Part shown: piece after piece, positions 1 through 10,388 of the stretch
Layout of the letters: every line of letters begins with the position of its first letter
Position numbering within the stretch: the stretch's first letter is position 1
Source: Trichodesmium sp002260545
Lineage (GTDB): Bacteria; Cyanobacteriota; Cyanobacteriia; Cyanobacteriales; Microcoleaceae
Assembly (NCBI RefSeq): GCF_050016015.1
Contig: NZ_JBNHEQ010000069.1
Location: 1 to 64,000 of the forward strand
Direction: 5' to 3'
Length of the DNA stretch: 64,000 nucleotides
Made by a program: the position numbers and the translations under genes
Notes under the pieces: model-generated
What the model saw: the letters and a program-made list of their open reading frames with translations, nothing else
Told to the model about the DNA's origin: nothing
Databases searched by the model: none

Positions 1-163
1 TGCCTTATTCAATCTTAAAGCTTGAATTCTGAAACTTTTTGCTTAATACTTATTTTACAAACAGTCTCTAAAAATATCTACTTTCGGATTCCCGATCATG
101 CAACGCTAAAAATCAAATCAATTATCCCACTATAAAGACATATCTGTAATCGGATGAGAGTAA

Positions 164-2374
164 ATGATGATTGGCCAAATCGTAGATAAACGCTATCGTT
201 TTATCCAACCTATAAGTTCAACTATTTTAGGGCAGACATATCTGGCAACAGATACCCACCGTCCAGGTTCACCCCAATGCGTAGTTAGAGAAATTCAACT
301 AGGCAATTTTAACTCTGAAAATAGAGAGGTCATACTATCATTATTTGAAGAAAAAATAGAAAAGATTTATAGCTTGAGTCAACATGAGGGACTACCGAAC
401 TTATTAGCTTATTTTGAAGAAAACAATAATATATACTTGGTCGAAGATTATATAGTAGGTCTTTCTATAAGAGAAGAGTTAGCCCAAAATAAACCTTTGT
501 TGGAAGCAGAAGTAATTAATATATTAAAGGAGGTGCTAGAAGTTTTAGTTTTGATTCATAGTCAAGGGGAAACTCATGGGAAAATTAAGCCAGGAAATTT
601 AATTAGACGAATCTTAGATGGAAAATTATTCTTAATTAATTTTGGGTTAGAAAGAGAAATTCAGAGAATTTTAGAATTAAATCAAGAACCATTAATATCA
701 GAAAATTACAACCAAAATAACTCTGATAGCTTACTTTATATACCCTTAGATAAAAATCAGCAGGAACTAGACAAAAAAAGTGATATTTATGCTTTAGGGA
801 TAATTGCTATTCAAGCACTAACAGGATTATCACCTCAAGATTTATTGAAGCAAAAACAAGCTAACAATACTCCAGGAATAGAAATACCTTGGCAGAATTT
901 ACAAGTATGTTCTCTAGCACTATCAGATATCATTGACAAAATGGTAAATAGTCAAAGTAAACAAAATTATGAGTCAGCAACAGAAGTCTTAACAGAATTA
1001 AGTAAGATATCAGTCTCAGTAGATAATCAAATTCTCTCAAAACCAGAAACAATAACTACAAAACCTGAAGCTAGAGAAATTCAATCAACACCACCTCAAC
1101 CCAAACCCAACAAAAAAAATATATTAATTGTTGGTTCAACATTTATAACAATAGTAGGAGTAGCGATCGCTCTTTGGCAATACCAATTTATAGTCAAAGC
1201 AGAAACACTTTATAAGCAAGGTCAAGAATTAGCCAAACAAGGAAAACAACCAGCAGCGATCGCCAACTACACCGAAGCACTGAAACTAAACCCCAAAAAT
1301 GCCTCCGTTTACTATCAAAGAGGCAACTCTTACTATTCTCAAAGAGCTTATGAAAAAGCAATAAAAGATTATACAACAGCAATTAAAATCAAAGGAAACT
1401 ATAACGATGCTTATTATCAACGCGCTCTAGTTTATTATGAACTAGATAACAATGAAAAAGCAATTACCGATTTAACGCAAACATTAAGAATCAATCCTAA
1501 CTATACTAAAGCTTATAACAAACGAGGGCAAATTTACTACGAAATTGGAGACTACAAAAATGCCATCCAAGACTACAGTCAATCAATGAGACTTAATCCC
1601 AAAGATAGTAACACCTATATTAATAGAGGAACAGCAAGAGGAACGATAGGAGATCGAGTAGGTGCAATTAGTGACTACACTCAAGCTATCAAATTCAACC
1701 CCAATGATGTACAAGCATATCATCATCGAGGTAACTCTCACTTAGAAATGGCAAAATATCAAGATGCGATCGCAGATTACGCACGGGTATTAGAATTAAA
1801 ACCAGATGATTCAGATGCTTATACAAATAAATGTAGCGCTTATCTAAATCTGGCAAATCATCAAGCTGCGATTTCTAATTGTAACCAAGCAATAAAAATC
1901 AATCCTGAAAATGATTTAGCATACAATCATCGATGTATTGCTTATTTTAATCTAGGAGAATATCAGAGAGCAACAGAAGACTGTAGTATTGCTATTGGTA
2001 TAGACAATAAAAATGCCAAAGCTTACATAAACAGAGGTTTAGCACAGTCTGCTAATGGCTATTTTCAAGCAGCAATAGAAGACTTTACCACAGCAATAAA
2101 AATCAATCCTCAAGATGTCCTTGCTTATAATCATAGAGGAATACTTTTCTCAGAAATAGGAAACTATAATCAAGCTATTCAAGATTTTTCCCAGATAATT
2201 AAACTCAATCCCAGTAATGCTAAAGCATACTATAATCGAGGAATTATTCTGTATGAATTACAAGAGCTACCAGCAGCAGTAGCAGACTTTCGGGAAAGTG
2301 CTAACTTATCTTTAGAACAAGGTAAAATAAAGGATTATCAAAACTCCCTCAATATGATAGAAAAACTGCAATAA
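164..2374 (+). CDS. TPR-containing Ser/Thr protein kinase homologue, predicted pseudokinase
   Basis: 736 aa. Residues 1-280 have the Hanks kinase fold, a single membrane segment lies at about 321-345, and about eleven TPR units fill 345-735, so kinase domain and TPRs should sit on opposite sides of the membrane. The catalytic residues seen in the neighbour at 2816 are all lost: the glycine loop is SSTILG instead of SSGAFG, the VVK lysine is Arg42, HRD is HGK (138-140) and DFG is NFG (159-161). The remainder of the fold aligns well with the neighbour, so this is a diverged paralogue rather than a broken gene, and the frame is intact over its whole length. A scaffold or allosteric role toward the active paralogue is inference. 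The ATG at 164 gives the N-terminus (MIGQ) shared with the paralogue. Confidence 0.9.
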   Translation: MMIGQIVDKRYRFIQPISSTILGQTYLATDTHRPGSPQCVVREIQLGNFNSENREVILSLFEEKIEKIYSLSQHEGLPNLLAYFEENNNIYLVEDYIVGLSIREELAQNKPLLEAEVINILKEVLEVLVLIHSQGETHGKIKPGNLIRRILDGKLFLINFGLEREIQRILELNQEPLISENYNQNNSDSLLYIPLDKNQQELDKKSDIYALGIIAIQALTGLSPQDLLKQKQANNTPGIEIPWQNLQVCSLALSDIIDKMVNSQSKQNYESATEVLTELSKISVSVDNQILSKPETITTKPEAREIQSTPPQPKPNKKNILIVGSTFITIVGVAIALWQYQFIVKAETLYKQGQELAKQGKQPAAIANYTEALKLNPKNASVYYQRGNSYYSQRAYEKAIKDYTTAIKIKGNYNDAYYQRALVYYELDNNEKAITDLTQTLRINPNYTKAYNKRGQIYYEIGDYKNAIQDYSQSMRLNPKDSNTYINRGTARGTIGDRVGAISDYTQAIKFNPNDVQAYHHRGNSHLEMAKYQDAIADYARVLELKPDDSDAYTNKCSAYLNLANHQAAISNCNQAIKINPENDLAYNHRCIAYFNLGEYQRATEDCSIAIGIDNKNAKAYINRGLAQSANGYFQAAIEDFTTAIKINPQDVLAYNHRGILFSEIGNYNQAIQDFSQIIKLNPSNAKAYYNRGIILYELQELPAAVADFRESANLSLEQGKIKDYQNSLNMIEKLQ

Positions 2375-2815
2375 TTAACTGTTTTAACAAAAAAAATTAC
2401 CATTTTAAATTATACCTAAAGCTAAAATTTAACTATTTTAAATAAGAGTTTTTGTTCTTATTTATTTTATTTAATATATCATATAAAATAATACCAACTA
2501 CCAAAAATAGTGAGAGACTTATACCGTTTCACGGAAGTCAGAAGTCATAAGTCATAAGTCAGAAGGGATAATTCGCGTAATTAGGAGTATTCCATAGGAA
2601 ATCACCCGTACAAAAGGCGGAATTAACTTGACGAAAAACTTTGACAAGACAATAGTTTCCGGCAATTATTTGACATTTAAAGTGGGAAACTATTTGTGAC
2701 ATCCTTAAAGTGAATTGGTATTAATTCATCACTTAATCTACTCTGTATATACCCTGTGCCCTATTCTGACTTAATTTCTCTTGATAGTTAAGAAAAATGG
2801 TATAAAATAAATAAC
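2375..2815. other. Intergenic region with heptamer repeats and an inverted repeat
   Basis: No gene is seen. It holds a short tract of 7-bp repeats (agtcata/agtcaga type, about 2534-2563) and a perfect 10-bp inverted repeat, aatagtttcc at 2651-2660 and ggaaactatt at 2685-2694, with a 24-nt loop. The promoter of the downstream kinase must lie here, but no clear -10/-35 pair can be defended. Confidence 0.5.
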
Positions 2816-5020
2816 ATGAACATGATAGGTCAACTGCTAGATGGACGTTACCGCGTCGTTCAAGTCCTGAGTTCTGGTGCTTTTGGACAAACATACTTGG
2901 CTGCCGATACTCGTCGCCCTGGGCATCCTCAATGTGTGGTCAAACAACTAAGGGCTCCTGGTAATAGTTTTACGATTGTCAGAACTGCTCACCGTTTGTT
3001 CAAGCAAGAAGCAGAAATATTAGAAAAATTAGGAAGACACGATCAAATTCCTTTATTATTAGCTTATTTTGAAGAAAATAATCAATTTTATTTAGTAGAA
3101 GAATTTATTCCTGGAACACCATTAAATAAAGAAATTATTCCTGGTAAACCTTGGCAGGAAAAACAAGTAATTCAACTATTATTAGAAATCTTAGAAATTT
3201 TAGGATTTGTACATGGACATGAAGTAATTCATCGAGATGTTAACCCATCAAATTTAATTAGACGTCAACCAGATGGAAAATTAGTTTTAATTGACTTTGG
3301 TTCGGTGAAAGAAGTTAGTCATCGGATCGCAGAAGCAAACGGAGAAATGCAACGAACTATTGCTACAGGTACCCCCTCCTATATGCCGATCGAACAATTT
3401 CAAGGCATTCCTCAATATAATAGCGATCTGTATGCAGTAGGTATGATTGGGATTCAAGCTCTGACAGGTATTCCTAGTGGTGAACTGCCAAAACTACAAG
3501 ACCTCTCTCCATCAAATCCTAGTGGTATCCTCTGGCGAAATCGCGCACAATGTTCCTCAAATCTAGCGGATATTATGGAGAAAATGGTACATTACCATTA
3601 CACAAAACGTTACCAGTCTACAGCAGAAGTTGTCAAAGCGCTACAGAAAATTAGCGGTCGCCCCCACAAAATGATGGCGTCAATACCCATAAATGAAAGC
3701 AGTATAAATCCTCAAATTCAAACAAGTCGTAAGGGTATAGCATCCAATTCATTATGGTTAGTTGTATTTGGTTTTGCAAGTTTAGGGGTGATAGCAGTGC
3801 TGATTGGGATAGTAAGTTTTTTGAATCGTCCTAACCCGATAAAAGCAGAAAGACTATTTGAAAGAGGGGTAGAAAGTGTTAATCAAGGCAATGAACAAGG
3901 AGCAATTTCAGCATTTAATCAAGCAATTAAATTGAATCCTGGTCAAGCAGAGTATTTCTACCAACGGGGGAATGCTTATTACAACTTAGAAAATTATCAA
4001 AATGCTATTGCTGATTACAGTCAAGCGATTAATCTTAATCCCAGTTATGTTAATGCTTATTTTAACCGAGGGGGAGTTCATTCTGATAACCAAAATTATG
4101 CAGGAGCAATTGATGATTTTACCCAGGTGTTGCGCCTGAAACCTCAAGATTCTGAAGCTTATTACAAACGAGGATTTGTTTACTATAAATCCCAAAACTA
4201 TCCGGCGGCGATTAAAGATTATACTCAAGTTCTGAAACTGCAACCAAATGATATTAATGCTTACCATGCAAGAGGGTTAGCTCGTGCTGCCAATAATGAT
4301 TTACAAGGAGCAATAGCAGATTACACTGAGATGATTAAAATTGCACCAAAAGAGATAGATGGTTATTATAACAGAGGCAGAACTAGGTTTTTTATGGGAG
4401 ATTATCAAGGTTCTCTAGATGATTACAATAAAGTTATTGAAATAGATCCTAAAAATGAAGAAGGTTATGCTAATCGTTGTAGCACATACTTGAATTTAGC
4501 AGAGTATGAAAACGCTGTATCTGATTGTACTAAAGCAATTGAAATTAACTCTAAAAATTACATTGCTTATAATAATCGATGTATTGCTTATCTAAATTTA
4601 CAAGAGTATGAAAAATCTGTATCTGACTGCACTGCAACAATTAAACTCGATCCTGAAAATCCTAAAGCTTATACAAATAGAGGTTTAGCTTATGCTACAG
4701 CTAATCAACCAGAAAAAGCAATAGAAGATTATACTCAAGCAATAAAATTAAGTCCAAATAATGCTGAAGCTTATGCAAATCGTGCTACTATTTATTCAGA
4801 ACAAGAAAATTATCAGCAAGCGATCGCCGATTATGCTCAAGCTATTAGACTTAACTCAGAATATGCGGGTGCTTATTACAATAGAGGATTAGTTAGAATT
4901 AATATCGGAGATAGAAAAGGAGCAATTAGTGATTTTGAAAAAGCAGCTAAACTTTATTTAGAACAAGGTCGTACAGGGGGTTTTAAAGATGCTAAATATC
5001 AAATTGATAGATGGAAATAA
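2816..5020 (+). CDS. Membrane-anchored TPR Ser/Thr protein kinase
   Basis: 734 aa. Eukaryotic-type (Hanks) kinase domain at residues 1-285 with intact machinery: glycine loop SSGAFG, catalytic Lys43, HRD at 139-141 followed by Asn146, and DFG at 160-162, then an APE-like segment (MPIEQF). A hydrophobic helix at about 313-337 is followed by about ten to eleven TPR repeats to the C-terminus. This kinase-TM-TPR layout is common in filamentous cyanobacteria, where substrates are mostly unknown; the TPRs presumably recruit partners. It is a tandem paralogue of the degenerate kinase upstream. The ATG codons at 2816 and 2822 are both possible starts; the second matches the paralogue (MIGQ). Confidence 0.93.
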   Translation: MNMIGQLLDGRYRVVQVLSSGAFGQTYLAADTRRPGHPQCVVKQLRAPGNSFTIVRTAHRLFKQEAEILEKLGRHDQIPLLLAYFEENNQFYLVEEFIPGTPLNKEIIPGKPWQEKQVIQLLLEILEILGFVHGHEVIHRDVNPSNLIRRQPDGKLVLIDFGSVKEVSHRIAEANGEMQRTIATGTPSYMPIEQFQGIPQYNSDLYAVGMIGIQALTGIPSGELPKLQDLSPSNPSGILWRNRAQCSSNLADIMEKMVHYHYTKRYQSTAEVVKALQKISGRPHKMMASIPINESSINPQIQTSRKGIASNSLWLVVFGFASLGVIAVLIGIVSFLNRPNPIKAERLFERGVESVNQGNEQGAISAFNQAIKLNPGQAEYFYQRGNAYYNLENYQNAIADYSQAINLNPSYVNAYFNRGGVHSDNQNYAGAIDDFTQVLRLKPQDSEAYYKRGFVYYKSQNYPAAIKDYTQVLKLQPNDINAYHARGLARAANNDLQGAIADYTEMIKIAPKEIDGYYNRGRTRFFMGDYQGSLDDYNKVIEIDPKNEEGYANRCSTYLNLAEYENAVSDCTKAIEINSKNYIAYNNRCIAYLNLQEYEKSVSDCTATIKLDPENPKAYTNRGLAYATANQPEKAIEDYTQAIKLSPNNAEAYANRATIYSEQENYQQAIADYAQAIRLNSEYAGAYYNRGLVRINIGDRKGAISDFEKAAKLYLEQGRTGGFKDAKYQIDRWK

Positions 5021-5095
5021 TTTAGGGAATAGGGAATAGGGAATAGGGGAGTAGGGGAGTAGGGGAGTAGGGGAGTAGGGGAGTAGGGGAGTAGT
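5021..5095. repeat. Tandem heptamer/8-mer repeat tract
   Basis: Directly behind the kinase stop codon lie tandem units of ggaatag followed by ggggagta. Near-identical tracts follow several other genes in this window (8430, 10387, 21490, 47113, 57720), the typical cyanobacterial short tandemly repeated repetitive sequences. Confidence 0.85.
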
Positions 5096-5195
5096 AAATA
5101 TCAGAATTATCAACACGCTACTGATAAGTATAGCATTCTTTTTTCAAATTGGTATAACAGACTTTTTCAGGAAACCCTAATTATTAAACATAATA

Positions 5196-6011
5196 ATGTC
5201 AAATCAAAAAATTATCACACTCTTAACTGATTTTGGATTCAAAGATGTCTATGTTGGTGTAATGAAAGGTGTAATTTGTCAAATTAATCCTAATCTCAAA
5301 ATAATCGACCTTACACATGAAATTCCTCCCCAAAATTTATTTGCTGCCAGATTTTGTTTGCAAAATGCTTATCCTTATTTTCCCCCAGAAACAGTTCATG
5401 TTGCTGTTGTCGATCCGGGAGTTGGGAGTACAAGAAGAGCGATCACTATTCAACTACCGAATGTTTTTTTAGTCGGACCTGACAATGGTATTTTTAGTGG
5501 AGTATTAGAAAATTTAGAAATAGAAAATATTAAGGTAGTTTCCCTTACTAATTCTGAGTATTGGGGTACAAAAATACCGAGTACAACTTTTCATGCTAGA
5601 GATATATTTGCTCCTGTTGCTGCTCATCTTGCTAGTGGGGTGAAGTTAGAAAATTTGGGAGAAAAAATTAATCCAGAAAGTTTGGTGAAGTTGCCTTTAA
5701 ATAATATTACTTTTACAGATTCAGGTATTGCAGGTTGCGTTCAACATATTGACCATTTTGGCAATATAATTACTAATATTTCTAGTAGTTATGTTTTCGG
5801 GAAAAATTGGTCGGTTATTGTTAGTAATAATGTTGATTTTTCAGCGGGTAAAACAATTTCTAGTGGTAATACTTATGCTGATTGTAAACCAGGGGAGTTA
5901 ATTGGAATTATTGGCTCTCATGGTTTTGTAGAAATTGCTGCTAATGGTGGTAGTGCTGAGGATAAACTTAATTTAAAGTATGGGGATAGAGTTGAAATTC
6001 ATTGGTTTTAA
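5196..6011 (+). CDS. SAM hydrolase / SAM hydroxide adenosyltransferase (DUF62 family)
   Basis: 271 aa, the usual family size. The family hydrolyses S-adenosylmethionine to adenosine and methionine by activating water, and is related to the SAM-dependent fluorinase and chlorinase. Visible hallmarks are the N-terminal TLLTDFG motif, the VVDPGVGS segment with its following arginines, VGPDNG, and STTFHARD, which together supply the Asp-Arg-His set of the hydroxide-using enzymes. The C-terminal beta domain (about 170-271) ends in a GDRVEI segment. No extra halogenase-like loop is evident, so hydrolysis is preferred over halogenation; that choice is inferred from the family and was not tested by alignment. 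It lies alone between a repeat tract and a repeat-rich gap, so no operon partner is suggested. Confidence 0.85.
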   Translation: MSNQKIITLLTDFGFKDVYVGVMKGVICQINPNLKIIDLTHEIPPQNLFAARFCLQNAYPYFPPETVHVAVVDPGVGSTRRAITIQLPNVFLVGPDNGIFSGVLENLEIENIKVVSLTNSEYWGTKIPSTTFHARDIFAPVAAHLASGVKLENLGEKINPESLVKLPLNNITFTDSGIAGCVQHIDHFGNIITNISSSYVFGKNWSVIVSNNVDFSAGKTISSGNTYADCKPGELIGIIGSHGFVEIAANGGSAEDKLNLKYGDRVEIHWF

Positions 6012-6588
6012 ATGAGGAATCAGCAGTTAGCATTGAAGCGACATAGATATAATTGAACTACTTAATATTAAGTAAATAGTAATTATAACTTCAAATCAGG
6101 TATTTTGGCAAGATAATTTATATTTAATGCCTGATTTTACCTGGAATGATTGCTGGTAAAAGAATGTGACAAGTAGGAAATAAATTAGTTATACCAATTA
6201 GTATTACAGATATTCAGAGAATCACCCAACTCCTTAATCTGCTTCACCTTATATTTTGTTTCTATTTTTCAGTGATTTTTTTGACTTAAGACAGAGGGAT
6301 ATTGCCAGACTTGGTTAGCCTAAATATTATGCTAACTATTTGTGGTTTTTGTCCAAAGTCCAAAATCTACAGATAAAGAAATTAACAGAATTTACGCAGG
6401 CGAACCCAGAAACCCGGTTTCTCGTAGATGTCTATTGTTCAAAACAATGATTTACCGTAGAAACCGGGTTTCTTTGCGTATTAAATTATACTCCAAAAAA
6501 ATATTAATCTTTGTATCAAAATTAAGATAAAATTAATTTTTAAATAAAAAGCACATAATTTATCTAATATCTTGCAAAAACCAAAATA
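6012..6588. other. Intergenic region upstream of ndhF3 with a palindromic element
   Basis: No credible gene. A palindromic element lies at about 6391-6480: agaaacccggtttct (6408-6422) and agaaaccgggtttct (6459-6473), flanked by ttacgca and tgcgta. The same aaaccgggttt core recurs twice upstream of cupA. A 62-codon frame across it is repeat-derived. The AT-rich last 100 bases are the likely promoter region for ndhF3. Confidence 0.6.
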
Positions 6589-8427
6589 ATGTTATCGAAC
6601 GAGTTTCTAGAAACAATATGGCTAATACCTTGCTATGCCATAACTGGTGCAGTTTTAGCCTTGCCTTGGTCGCCCGGAATTATTAACCGCAGCGGACCAA
6701 GACCAGCAGGTTACATCAATTTAATAATGACCTTCATCGCTTTCTTACATGGTTTAATTGCTTTGACAGCAAGTTGGAATCAACCTGCACGAGAATTATC
6801 AATACCCTGGCTACAAGTAGCAGAACTCAACATCAATATTTCTGTAGAAATATCCACCCTAACCATTGGGGCGACTATATTAATAACAGGTCTAAACCTC
6901 CTCAGCCAAATCTACGCGATCGCCTACATGGAAATGGATTGGGGATGGGCGCGTTTCTACTCCCTACTAGCATTATTCGAAGCGGGAATGTGTGCCTTAG
7001 TTTTGTGCAACTCCCTGTTCTGGAGTTACATTATTCTGGAAATTCTCACTCTGGGTACATATTTATTAGTAGGTTTGTGGTATTCTCAACCATTGGTAGT
7101 TACGGGAGCAAGAGACGCTTTCTTGACTAAACGGGTTGGAGACTTATTTTTGTTGATGGGAGTAGTCGCTCTATTACCCCTGGCAGGAACTTGGAATTAT
7201 ACGGAACTCGGTGAGTGGGCGAAAACTGCAAATATTGCTCCCACTACTGCTACCCTATTAAGTCTAACTTTAATCGCGGGTCCTCTAGGTAAATGCGCTC
7301 AGTTTCCCTTGCATCTGTGGTTAGATGAAGCAATGGAAGGACCGGTACCAAGTACAATTCTCAGAAATTCTGTGGTAGTAGCTGTTGGAGCTTGGGTATT
7401 GATTAAGTTGCAACCAGTTTTAGCTTTGTCTCCTGTAGCTTCTACGGTAATGGTAGGAGTGGGAGTGTTTACAGCAGTTTGTGCTTCTTTAATTGCTATT
7501 GCCCAAATTGATATGAAGCGAGCGCTCTCTTATTCTGTCAGCGCATACATGGGTTTGGTATTTATTGCGGTTGGCACCGGTCAAGTAAAAACTGCTTTAA
7601 TATTATTATTCACCTACGCTTGTGCGATGGCTTTGTTGATAATGAGTACGGGTGGAGTAATATTAAATTGTATTAGCCAAGACCTGACTCAATATGGCGG
7701 TTTATGGTCTCGTCGCCCTATTTCTGGAATTTCTTATTTAGTCGGTGCTGCGGGATTGGTTGCTTTCCCTCCTTTGGGTGGTTTTTGGGCGTTGTTACAA
7801 ATGGCAGATCATTTGTGGCAGACTCAACCTTGGTTGGTTGGGGTGTTGTTTGTGGTGAATGGGTTAACTGCTTTTAGTATTATTCGGGAGTTTGGTTTAA
7901 TTTTCTGTGGTAAAACTAAGCCAATGACTGAGCGATCGCCTGAAGGTTTATGGGCGTTGGTTTTGCCGATGACTATCTTGGCTGGTTTTACATTGCACGT
8001 TCCGTTGTTATTAGCAAGTTGGCAGTTATTACCAGATATTGCAACTATTAATAAATCTGTTGCTGGTTTGTTACTGTTATCCAGTGTACTTGGTTTTGGT
8101 ATTGGTGGGTTGATTTATATAAATGACAAGTGGGAGAAACCAATTAAATTGCCTTACCAAGCAATACAAGACTTTTTTGCTTACGATTTTTACACAGTCA
8201 AATTGTATAAAATTACAATTGTTTTTGTAGTGGGTTTAGTATCAAAAATTATTTCTTGGATAGACCGCTATATTGTTGATGGAGTAGTTAATTTAGTTGG
8301 TTTCGCGACTATTTTTGGAGGTCAGGGTTTAAAATACAATGTTTCTGGTCAGTCTCAGTTTTATTTGTTGACAATTTTGATTGGTCTTACCCTATTATTA
8401 AGTTGGTTAGCTGTCGGTTTATTTTAG
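6589..8427 (+). CDS. ndhF3: NDH-1 CO2-uptake complex subunit NdhF3
   Basis: 612 aa, about 15 predicted membrane helices, with the proton-translocating antiporter core (Proton_antipo_M) in the middle. Motifs seen include the conserved lysine/histidine helices around LIAGPLGKCAQFPLHLWLDE and IAQIDMKRALSYS. It is a thylakoid membrane subunit of the specialised NDH-1 complex that drives CO2 hydration to bicarbonate. The F3 assignment (low-CO2-inducible NDH-1MS) rests mainly on the order ndhF-ndhD-cup and on the CupA-like protein downstream; the constitutive NdhF4 branch is the alternative. The frame is intact. The gap to ndhD3 (467 bp) is large for an operon and full of repeats. Confidence 0.88.
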   Translation: MLSNEFLETIWLIPCYAITGAVLALPWSPGIINRSGPRPAGYINLIMTFIAFLHGLIALTASWNQPARELSIPWLQVAELNINISVEISTLTIGATILITGLNLLSQIYAIAYMEMDWGWARFYSLLALFEAGMCALVLCNSLFWSYIILEILTLGTYLLVGLWYSQPLVVTGARDAFLTKRVGDLFLLMGVVALLPLAGTWNYTELGEWAKTANIAPTTATLLSLTLIAGPLGKCAQFPLHLWLDEAMEGPVPSTILRNSVVVAVGAWVLIKLQPVLALSPVASTVMVGVGVFTAVCASLIAIAQIDMKRALSYSVSAYMGLVFIAVGTGQVKTALILLFTYACAMALLIMSTGGVILNCISQDLTQYGGLWSRRPISGISYLVGAAGLVAFPPLGGFWALLQMADHLWQTQPWLVGVLFVVNGLTAFSIIREFGLIFCGKTKPMTERSPEGLWALVLPMTILAGFTLHVPLLLASWQLLPDIATINKSVAGLLLLSSVLGFGIGGLIYINDKWEKPIKLPYQAIQDFFAYDFYTVKLYKITIVFVVGLVSKIISWIDRYIVDGVVNLVGFATIFGGQGLKYNVSGQSQFYLLTILIGLTLLLSWLAVGLF

Positions 8428-8894
8428 AGAAAAAGGGAATAGGGAATAGGGAATAGGGAACAGGGAATAGTAAGCTTTCAAAGGGTTTTTCCTGGGGAAA
8501 TGCTCCGCAAACAGGATTTATAAATGTCCTAACCTTGGCTTCGACTGCTATATAATCAATAATCAGAATCATAATTAGCAGAATTTACGCTGAGGTACGA
8601 AAAACTAGAGCTTGAGATTGCTTCCCTATTGGTCGCAATGACGAAAACACCTTTTTTTGACGATTCTCATACAATTTTCCCTTATATCATGTTCGGATAA
8701 ACACTAACTATAAAGTCATTGCGACTGGAACGGAGTGGAAGGTTTGCCGAGCATTCCGGAACGGATAGCAATCTCAGGGGTTTGAGATATCTCTTCCATC
8801 TATGTCCTAATCATAACTATTTAAACGAACATGATATTATTGATTATTCAATGATTCATAGCTAATTTAATCAATTACAATTTAACAAAAAATT
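8428..8894. repeat. Intergenic region: heptamer tract and TCATTGCGAC-type dispersed repeat
   Basis: Starts with ggaatag heptamers (8430-8470), then an aaatgctccgcaaacagg piece, then two facing copies of a dispersed repeat containing gattgcttcc/ggtcgcaatgac (about 8615-8645) and gtcattgcgactggaacgg (about 8717-8735). No gene seen. Confidence 0.6.
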
Positions 8895-10388
8895 ATGCTC
8901 AGTGTTTTAATTATCATCCCAATATTAGGGGCAATATTAGTAGGATTTTTTCCAGGAAATATTCCTGCGGAAAAATTACGAAAAGTCACTTTAGCAATAG
9001 CCGTATCTCTCATAGTTTGGACTGTACAAATTGCTCTAAAGTTTGACTTAAATAATCCCCATTGGCAATTTCAAGAAACATTTGCTTGGATTCCGCAATT
9101 AGGTTTAACCTACAATCTTGGAGTAGACGGTTTATCTTTACCCTTACTTGTCCTCAATTCTGTACTAACATTTATCGTAGTTTATGGCTACGGCAATAAT
9201 ATCGAACGTCCGAAACTTTACTACTCTTTAATTTTGTTGGTAAATGCAGGTGTAGCAGGGGCTTTTCTTTCAGCAAATTTACTACTTTTCGTTCTGTTTT
9301 ACGAACTAGAATTAATTCCTATCTATTTATTAATAGCAATTTGGGGAAGCGAAAAACGAGGCTATGCAGCAACAAAATTTCTCATCTATACCGCAGTTTC
9401 TGGGATTCTTATATTAGCAGGATTTTTAGGCATAACTTGGTTAAGCAATTCTCCTAGTTTTGACTATAACCTCATATCTACCGAATCATTACCCCTAATA
9501 ACTAAACTTATCTTACTAACAATTCTCTTAGTAGGATTTGGCATCAAAATACCACTGGTACCTCTACATACTTGGTTGCCAGATGCTTACGTTGAATCAT
9601 CTCCCCCCGTTACCATTTTACTGGGTGGAATATTGGCAAAGTTAGGCACTTACGGATTATTGCGTTTCTGTTTGGGACTATTTCCCCAAACTTGGGAAAT
9701 AATCGCACCCGGAATGGCAATTATTGGTACCATTAGCGTCTTGTATGGAGCATTAGCAGCGATCGCTCAACAAGACATCAAACGAATGGTGGCTTATAGT
9801 TCCATTGGACACATGGGTTACATTATAGTTGCTGCTGCTGCGAATACACCCCTAAGTTTAGTGGGAGCGATCAGTCAAATGGTAGCTCATGGTCTAATTT
9901 TAGCGATTCTATTTCATCTGGTGGGTGTAGTAGAAACTAAAGTCGGCACTCGCGAATTATCCGTTTTGAATGGTTTAATGAGTCCGGTGCGGGGTTTACC
10001 TTTTACGAGCGCTTTATTAATTATGGGTGGAATGGCAAGTGCAGGTATTCCAGGAATGGTAGGTTTTGCTGCTGAGTTTATTGTGTTTCAGGGCAGTTTT
10101 TCTAAGTTTCCAATTCCCACTCTTTTGTGTATTATTGCTAGTGGTTTAACAGCAGTTTATTTTGTTATTTTGTTAAACCGTACTTGTTTCGGCAAACTAG
10201 ATAATGATACAGCTTATTATCCAAAAGTTATTTGGTCTGAACGTGCGCCTGCTTTGGTATTAGCAGTAGCGATTTTCTTTTTAGGAATTCAACCTACTTG
10301 GTTAGTGCGTTGGAGTGAAGAAACTTCAAATTTTTTAGTGCTTAAATCTCAAATAGAAATTCAGTCAATAAGTCAATATATAAAGTAG
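8895..10388 (+). CDS. ndhD3: NDH-1 CO2-uptake complex subunit NdhD3
   Basis: 497 aa polytopic membrane protein with about 14 helices and the NdhD/NuoM antiporter-like core. Visible signatures are LVLFYELELIPIYLLI (conserved Glu helix), KIPLVPLHTWLPDAY and AAIAQQDIKRMVAYSS. It pairs with NdhF3 in the distal membrane arm of the CO2-hydrating NDH-1 complex. The position between ndhF3 and cupA, all on the same strand, is the classical order of the inducible CO2-uptake operon. The variant number 3 rather than 4 depends on the CupA assignment. The stop codon is followed directly by a heptamer tract. Confidence 0.88.
   Translation: MLSVLIIIPILGAILVGFFPGNIPAEKLRKVTLAIAVSLIVWTVQIALKFDLNNPHWQFQETFAWIPQLGLTYNLGVDGLSLPLLVLNSVLTFIVVYGYGNNIERPKLYYSLILLVNAGVAGAFLSANLLLFVLFYELELIPIYLLIAIWGSEKRGYAATKFLIYTAVSGILILAGFLGITWLSNSPSFDYNLISTESLPLITKLILLTILLVGFGIKIPLVPLHTWLPDAYVESSPPVTILLGGILAKLGTYGLLRFCLGLFPQTWEIIAPGMAIIGTISVLYGALAAIAQQDIKRMVAYSSIGHMGYIIVAAAANTPLSLVGAISQMVAHGLILAILFHLVGVVETKVGTRELSVLNGLMSPVRGLPFTSALLIMGGMASAGIPGMVGFAAEFIVFQGSFSKFPIPTLLCIIASGLTAVYFVILLNRTCFGKLDNDTAYYPKVIWSERAPALVLAVAIFFLGIQPTWLVRWSEETSNFLVLKSQIEIQSISQYIK

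Noticed and set aside
6342..6530. 62-codon plus-strand frame upstream of ndhF3
   Set aside because: It runs through a palindromic dispersed element and has no ribosome site or recognisable protein.
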